Positions 6,579 through 9,001 of a stretch of 9,001 nt of DNA are shown here, piece after piece. The stretch's first letter is position 1; the number at the start of each line of letters is the position of its first letter. The DNA is from Syntrophorhabdus sp. (lineage in GTDB: Bacteria; Desulfobacterota; BSN033; UBA1163). The position numbers were made by a program, and so were the translations under genes. The DNA is taken from NCBI GenBank assembly GCA_020724025.1, contig DYHU01000148.1, forward strand, positions 1 to 9,001. The letters are read 5' to 3'. The notes beneath the pieces were generated by a model. The model was not told the DNA's origin. It made no database searches and worked only from the letters and a program-made list of their open reading frames with translations.

Positions 6579-6599
6579 TAATTAGCATAGCACGTGTCA

Positions 6600-6649
6600 C
6601 CCCCTCCCCTACCCTCCCCCCTCTGAGGGGGAGGGAGAGGGTGGGTGGT
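6600..6649. repeat. C-rich/G-rich palindrome before the acyl-CoA dehydrogenase gene
   Basis: A C-rich half (about 6600-6623) faces a G-rich half (6627-6649). A perfect 9-bp stem, CCCTCCCCC (6612-6620) with GGGGGAGGG (6627-6635), closes a 6-base loop, and weaker pairing extends outward. Similar sequence occurs at both window edges (1-25 and 8917-8948), so this looks like a dispersed REP-like palindrome rather than a gene-specific site. It has no T-run, so it is not a classical terminator. Confidence 0.65.
6627..6645 (+). promoter_or_regulatory. Putative G-quadruplex just upstream of the dehydrogenase start
   Basis: G-tracts at 6627-6631, 6633-6635, 6639-6641 and 6643-6645 are separated by loops of 1, 3 and 1 bases on the sense strand. 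The motif ends 17 bases before the ATG at 6663 and 6 bases before the SD (GGGAGG, 6652-6657). Folding in the mRNA could hinder translation, or could compete with the hairpin formed with the C-rich half. The pattern is seen; the effect is inference. Confidence 0.4.
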
Positions 6650-6662
6650 ATGGGAGGTTCGT

Positions 6663-7832
6663 ATGCCACTCGATTTTGATTTGAACGATGAGCAGCAGAT
6701 GCTTCGTAAGATGGTCCGGAACTTCGCCGAGAAGGAGATCGCTCCCATTGCCCAGGAACTGGATGACAAAGAAGAGTTCTCCTACACATTGACGAAACGG
6801 ATGGGAGACCTTGGCCTTTTTGGACCCTTTGTTAACGAAGAATATGGCGGAAGCAACGTGGGTTATGTCTCATATATCATTTCCGTGGAAGAACTTGCGC
6901 GAATTGATGGATCTCAGGCGGCTACGTTGGCCGCTGGAAACTCCCTGGGGATCTCGCCTATTTACTACTACGGGAATGAAGAGCAGAAACAGAAATGGCT
7001 TCCTGACCTCTGCTCAGGAAAGGCGCTTTCCTCTTTCGGCCTGACCGAACCGAATGCGGGTTCGGATGCGGGAGCCTCTAAAACAAACGCAGTTTTAGAA
7101 GGAAACCATTGGGTGATCAATGGTTCAAAAATCTTCATCACCAATTCCACCACCGATATGAGCAGGGTCTGTGTGGTCCAGGCGGTGACTGGGAAATCTC
7201 AAACGGGAAAGAATGAGCTCTCTTGCATTCTGGTGCCCAATGGGACCCCGGGATTTACTACTAAGGCAATGCATGGGAAGATGGTCTGGAGGTCCTCCAA
7301 TACAGGGGAGCTCTATTTCACCGACTGCAAAGTTCCCAAAGAGAATCTTCTTGGACGGCGGGGAGATGGGTTTCATCAAATGCTCGCCACCCTCGATGGG
7401 GGGAGGCTCAGCATCGCTGCCATGGGCTTGGGAGGCGCTCAGGGCGCTTTTGAATTGGCCCTTAAATATGCGAGCGAACGGGAGCAATTCGGAAGACCGA
7501 TCGGAACGTTCCAGGTCAATGCCTTTAAGCTGGCGGACATGGCCACGGAGATTGAACTGGCGAGGCTACTGCTCTATAAGGCCTGCTGGCTGTGTGAGCA
7601 ACATCGCTCCTTCTCAAAGGAATCGGCGATGGCAAAAATGTTCTGTTCCGAGATGTACCATCGAGTGGCCAACCAGGCCGTCCAGCTCCATGGCGGATAT
7701 GGTCTGATGAAGGAATATGCCGTCGAGCGCCATTATCGAAACCAAAAACTTCTGGATATCGGCGAGGGGACATCAGAGGTTCAACGGATCGTCATCGCCC
7801 GCCACATCGGCGTCCCGGGAAGAGCCCTATAA
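6663..7832 (+). CDS. Acyl-CoA dehydrogenase (short-chain/butyryl-CoA dehydrogenase-like)
   Basis: This FAD enzyme would oxidise an acyl-CoA to the 2-enoyl-CoA and pass electrons to an electron-transferring flavoprotein not encoded here. The 389-aa length is normal. Features include LTEPNAGSDAG (128-138) and WVINGSKIFIT (150-160) for FAD/substrate binding, GGRLSIAAMGLGGAQGA (246-262), REQFGRPIG (273-281), and QLHGGYG (341-347). The catalytic base is E368 in GEGTSEVQR, where most relatives have YEGT. At the G-helix position where isovaleryl-CoA and long-chain dehydrogenases carry their catalytic Glu, this protein has G247, which favours the short/medium straight-chain type. It could act on the mutase product, for example butyryl-CoA if the mutase takes isobutyryl-CoA; that link is inference. 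ATG-6663 has GGGAGG 5 bases upstream; an in-frame GTG at 6645 lies in the G-rich repeat. Confidence 0.93.
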   Translation: MPLDFDLNDEQQMLRKMVRNFAEKEIAPIAQELDDKEEFSYTLTKRMGDLGLFGPFVNEEYGGSNVGYVSYIISVEELARIDGSQAATLAAGNSLGISPIYYYGNEEQKQKWLPDLCSGKALSSFGLTEPNAGSDAGASKTNAVLEGNHWVINGSKIFITNSTTDMSRVCVVQAVTGKSQTGKNELSCILVPNGTPGFTTKAMHGKMVWRSSNTGELYFTDCKVPKENLLGRRGDGFHQMLATLDGGRLSIAAMGLGGAQGAFELALKYASEREQFGRPIGTFQVNAFKLADMATEIELARLLLYKACWLCEQHRSFSKESAMAKMFCSEMYHRVANQAVQLHGGYGLMKEYAVERHYRNQKLLDIGEGTSEVQRIVIARHIGVPGRAL

Positions 7833-7836
7833 AAAC

Positions 7837-7920
7837 ATGAGTTATGAGTTATCAATTTAAATCCTTAACTCTAAACTCTTTGCTTATAATTCATAATTCT
7901 CAATTCTAAACTCTCAATTT
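7837..7920. repeat. Array of twelve degenerate heptamers after the dehydrogenase gene
   Basis: The whole 84-bp stretch reads as 7-bp words in one register: ATGAGTT at 7837 and 7844, TTAACTC at 7865, TAAACTC at 7872 and 7907, ATAATTC at 7886 and 7893, TCAATTC at 7900, TCAATTT at 7914. The first units are roughly the reverse complement of the later ones (AACTC/AATTC core), so the array again has inverted arms. It starts four bases after the stop codon. A TATAAT at 7885-7890 is part of the array. The remaining bases to 7962 show no repeat, clear promoter or SD. Confidence 0.8.
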
Positions 7921-7962
7921 AAGGTTGCTTCTTCTATCCAATTCTGATAATTTATTGAAACG

Positions 7963-8910
7963 ATGAGTCTCGCCAAGCGCATACTTGAGGGTGATATTCG
8001 GGCGGCCTCCAGGCTGATGAGGGATATCGATGACCGAATCCCCTCCGCCATGGATGCCTTAAAAGAGCTGTATCCAAAAACAGGGAAAGCTTACATCATC
8101 GGAATTACGGGGCCACCCGGTTCTGGAAAATCGACCATGGTCGATAAGATGGTCGATATCTTCCGTAAGGAAGGAAAGAGCGTCGGGATCGTGGCTGTCG
8201 ATCCCACCAGCCCCTTTACTGGAGGAGCGATCCTGGGGGATCGGATCCGGATGCAGCGCCATGCCACAGACGAAGGCGTCTTTATCCGTTCCCTGGCAAC
8301 GCGGGGATGCCTTGGAGGACTCTCACGCTCAACCCAGGATATCGTCAATGTGATGGATGCCATGGGAAAAGACATTATCCTGGTTGAAACCGTTGGCGTG
8401 GGTCAGGATGAGGTGGAGATTGTCAATACTGCCCATACCTCCATCGTCGTTCTCATCCCGGGGATGGGAGATGACATCCAGGCGATCAAAGCAGGAATCA
8501 TCGAGATCGGAGACCTTTTCGTTATCAATAAATGTGAACGTGAGGGAACGGAGAAGGTGGAACGGGACCTCCGGATGGTTCTCGAAATGGGTCGGAAGAG
8601 AGAAGACGCCTGGGAACCCCCCATCTTTAAAACCGAAGCCATCCTGGGAAAAGGAATTTTCGAACTGGTCTATGGCATCTACCGCCACAAACAGGCGCTG
8701 GAGCAAAGCCAAACCCTGGAAAAGAAGCTGAGGGAAAGGGCAAAGGCCACTTTTCTCGAAGTCCTTGAAACAGAGGTCATGTCTCACTTTATCCAGAAAA
8801 TGGAGAAGGACGGAGGATGGGAAAGTATTCTCGATGACCTGATGAAACGACGCACCGATCCCTATTCCCTGGCCGCAAAAATGATGGCCGAAGAACTTAA
8901 GAATCATTGA
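7963..8910 (+). CDS. meaB: MeaB/ArgK-family GTPase, B12-mutase chaperone
   Basis: Members of this G3E-type GTPase family bind AdoCbl mutases, gate cofactor loading from the adenosyltransferase and protect the enzyme against inactivation. In isobutyryl-CoA mutase the same module may be fused (IcmF) or separate. The 315-aa product has Walker A GPPGSGKS (50-57), DPTSPFTGGAILGDR (80-94), ETVGVGQDEVE (142-152) and a C-terminal helical extension used for dimerisation in the family. The guanine-specificity motif reads NKCE (189-192) rather than NKxD, a conservative but unusual change. Length and domain order are normal. ATG-7963 is supported by an in-frame stop at 7948-7950, but no SD is visible, in contrast to the strong sites of most genes upstream. 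Its presence makes a genuine AdoCbl mutase role for the 710-2899 pair nearly certain. Confidence 0.93.
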   Translation: MSLAKRILEGDIRAASRLMRDIDDRIPSAMDALKELYPKTGKAYIIGITGPPGSGKSTMVDKMVDIFRKEGKSVGIVAVDPTSPFTGGAILGDRIRMQRHATDEGVFIRSLATRGCLGGLSRSTQDIVNVMDAMGKDIILVETVGVGQDEVEIVNTAHTSIVVLIPGMGDDIQAIKAGIIEIGDLFVINKCEREGTEKVERDLRMVLEMGRKREDAWEPPIFKTEAILGKGIFELVYGIYRHKQALEQSQTLEKKLRERAKATFLEVLETEVMSHFIQKMEKDGGWESILDDLMKRRTDPYSLAAKMMAEELKNH

Positions 8911-8916
8911 ATATTA

Positions 8917-8948
8917 CCCCTCACTCCATCCCTCTCCCCTGGGGGGAG
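8917..8948. repeat. Third copy of the C-rich/G-rich palindrome, apparently incomplete
   Basis: A C-rich run after the meaB stop ends in CTCCCC (8934-8939), which pairs with GGGGAG (8943-8948) in a 6-bp stem. The G-rich half stops abruptly there, whereas at 6627-6649 it continues for more than 20 bases. The following 53 bases have different composition. They contain AAGGAAGGGGG (8983-8993) followed by an ATG at 8995, a possible gene start too short to assess. Confidence 0.4.
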
Positions 8949-9001
8949 CTGACCGTGTCCCATAAGTCAGGTGGCTGGGCACAAGGAAGGGGGCATGACC
9001 G

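Noticed and set aside
7885..7890. TATAAT as a -10 promoter box for meaB
   Set aside because: It is generated by the heptamer array (ATAATTC words) and there is no acceptable -35 hexamer about 17 bases upstream.
8329..8907. 192-codon reading frame on the minus strand inside meaB
   Set aside because: It is fully antisense to a well-conserved GTPase gene and shows no recognisable domain.

Overview
The window carries nine genes, all on the + strand. It reads as an acyl-CoA catabolic cluster built around an adenosylcobalamin (AdoCbl)-dependent carbon-skeleton mutase. Base composition is near 50 % GC. The mix of a split mutase, archaeal-style thiolase/DUF35 pairs and an acyl-CoA dehydrogenase would fit an anaerobic, acyl-CoA-degrading bacterium of the Desulfobacterota/Syntrophia type. 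That taxonomic reading is inference; the window has no rRNA or other marker gene.

Layout. 49-573: cob(I)alamin adenosyltransferase (CobO/BtuR family). 710-2383 and 2498-2899: large catalytic and small B12-binding subunits of an AdoCbl acyl-CoA mutase. 3133-4281 and 4297-5454: two thiolase-fold (SCPx/lipid-transfer type) proteins. 5482-6012 and 6102-6578: two zinc-ribbon/OB-fold DUF35 proteins of the kind that partner such thiolases. 6663-7832: acyl-CoA dehydrogenase. 7963-8910: MeaB/ArgK-type GTPase that services B12 mutases. The right edge holds a GC-rich palindrome and possibly the start of another element.

How it fits together (inference). CobO would supply AdoCbl, the mutase would rearrange a branched or linear acyl-CoA, and MeaB would load and protect the cofactor. 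The dehydrogenase would desaturate the product, and the thiolase-like/DUF35 proteins would act in C-C bond cleavage or formation. Two details argue against the default annotations. The mutase has Phe and Gln where methylmalonyl-CoA mutase has Tyr89 and Arg207, the signature of isobutyryl-CoA mutase, so it is probably not a methylmalonyl-CoA mutase. Both thiolase-like proteins appear to lack the nucleophilic Cys and the GHP His, so they may be aldolases or another non-Claisen enzyme. No enoyl-CoA hydratase or hydroxyacyl-CoA dehydrogenase is visible here.

The most unexpected signal is non-coding. Four intergenic gaps (after the mutase large subunit, the mutase small subunit, the first DUF35 gene and the dehydrogenase) are filled with degenerate tandem words kept in an exact 7-bp register, or 8-bp in one block. 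The word differs from locus to locus. At four of the five loci the words run first in one orientation and then as reverse complements. A second, separate repeat type, a G/C-rich palindrome with a G-quadruplex-capable strand, appears at the left edge, before the dehydrogenase and at the right edge.
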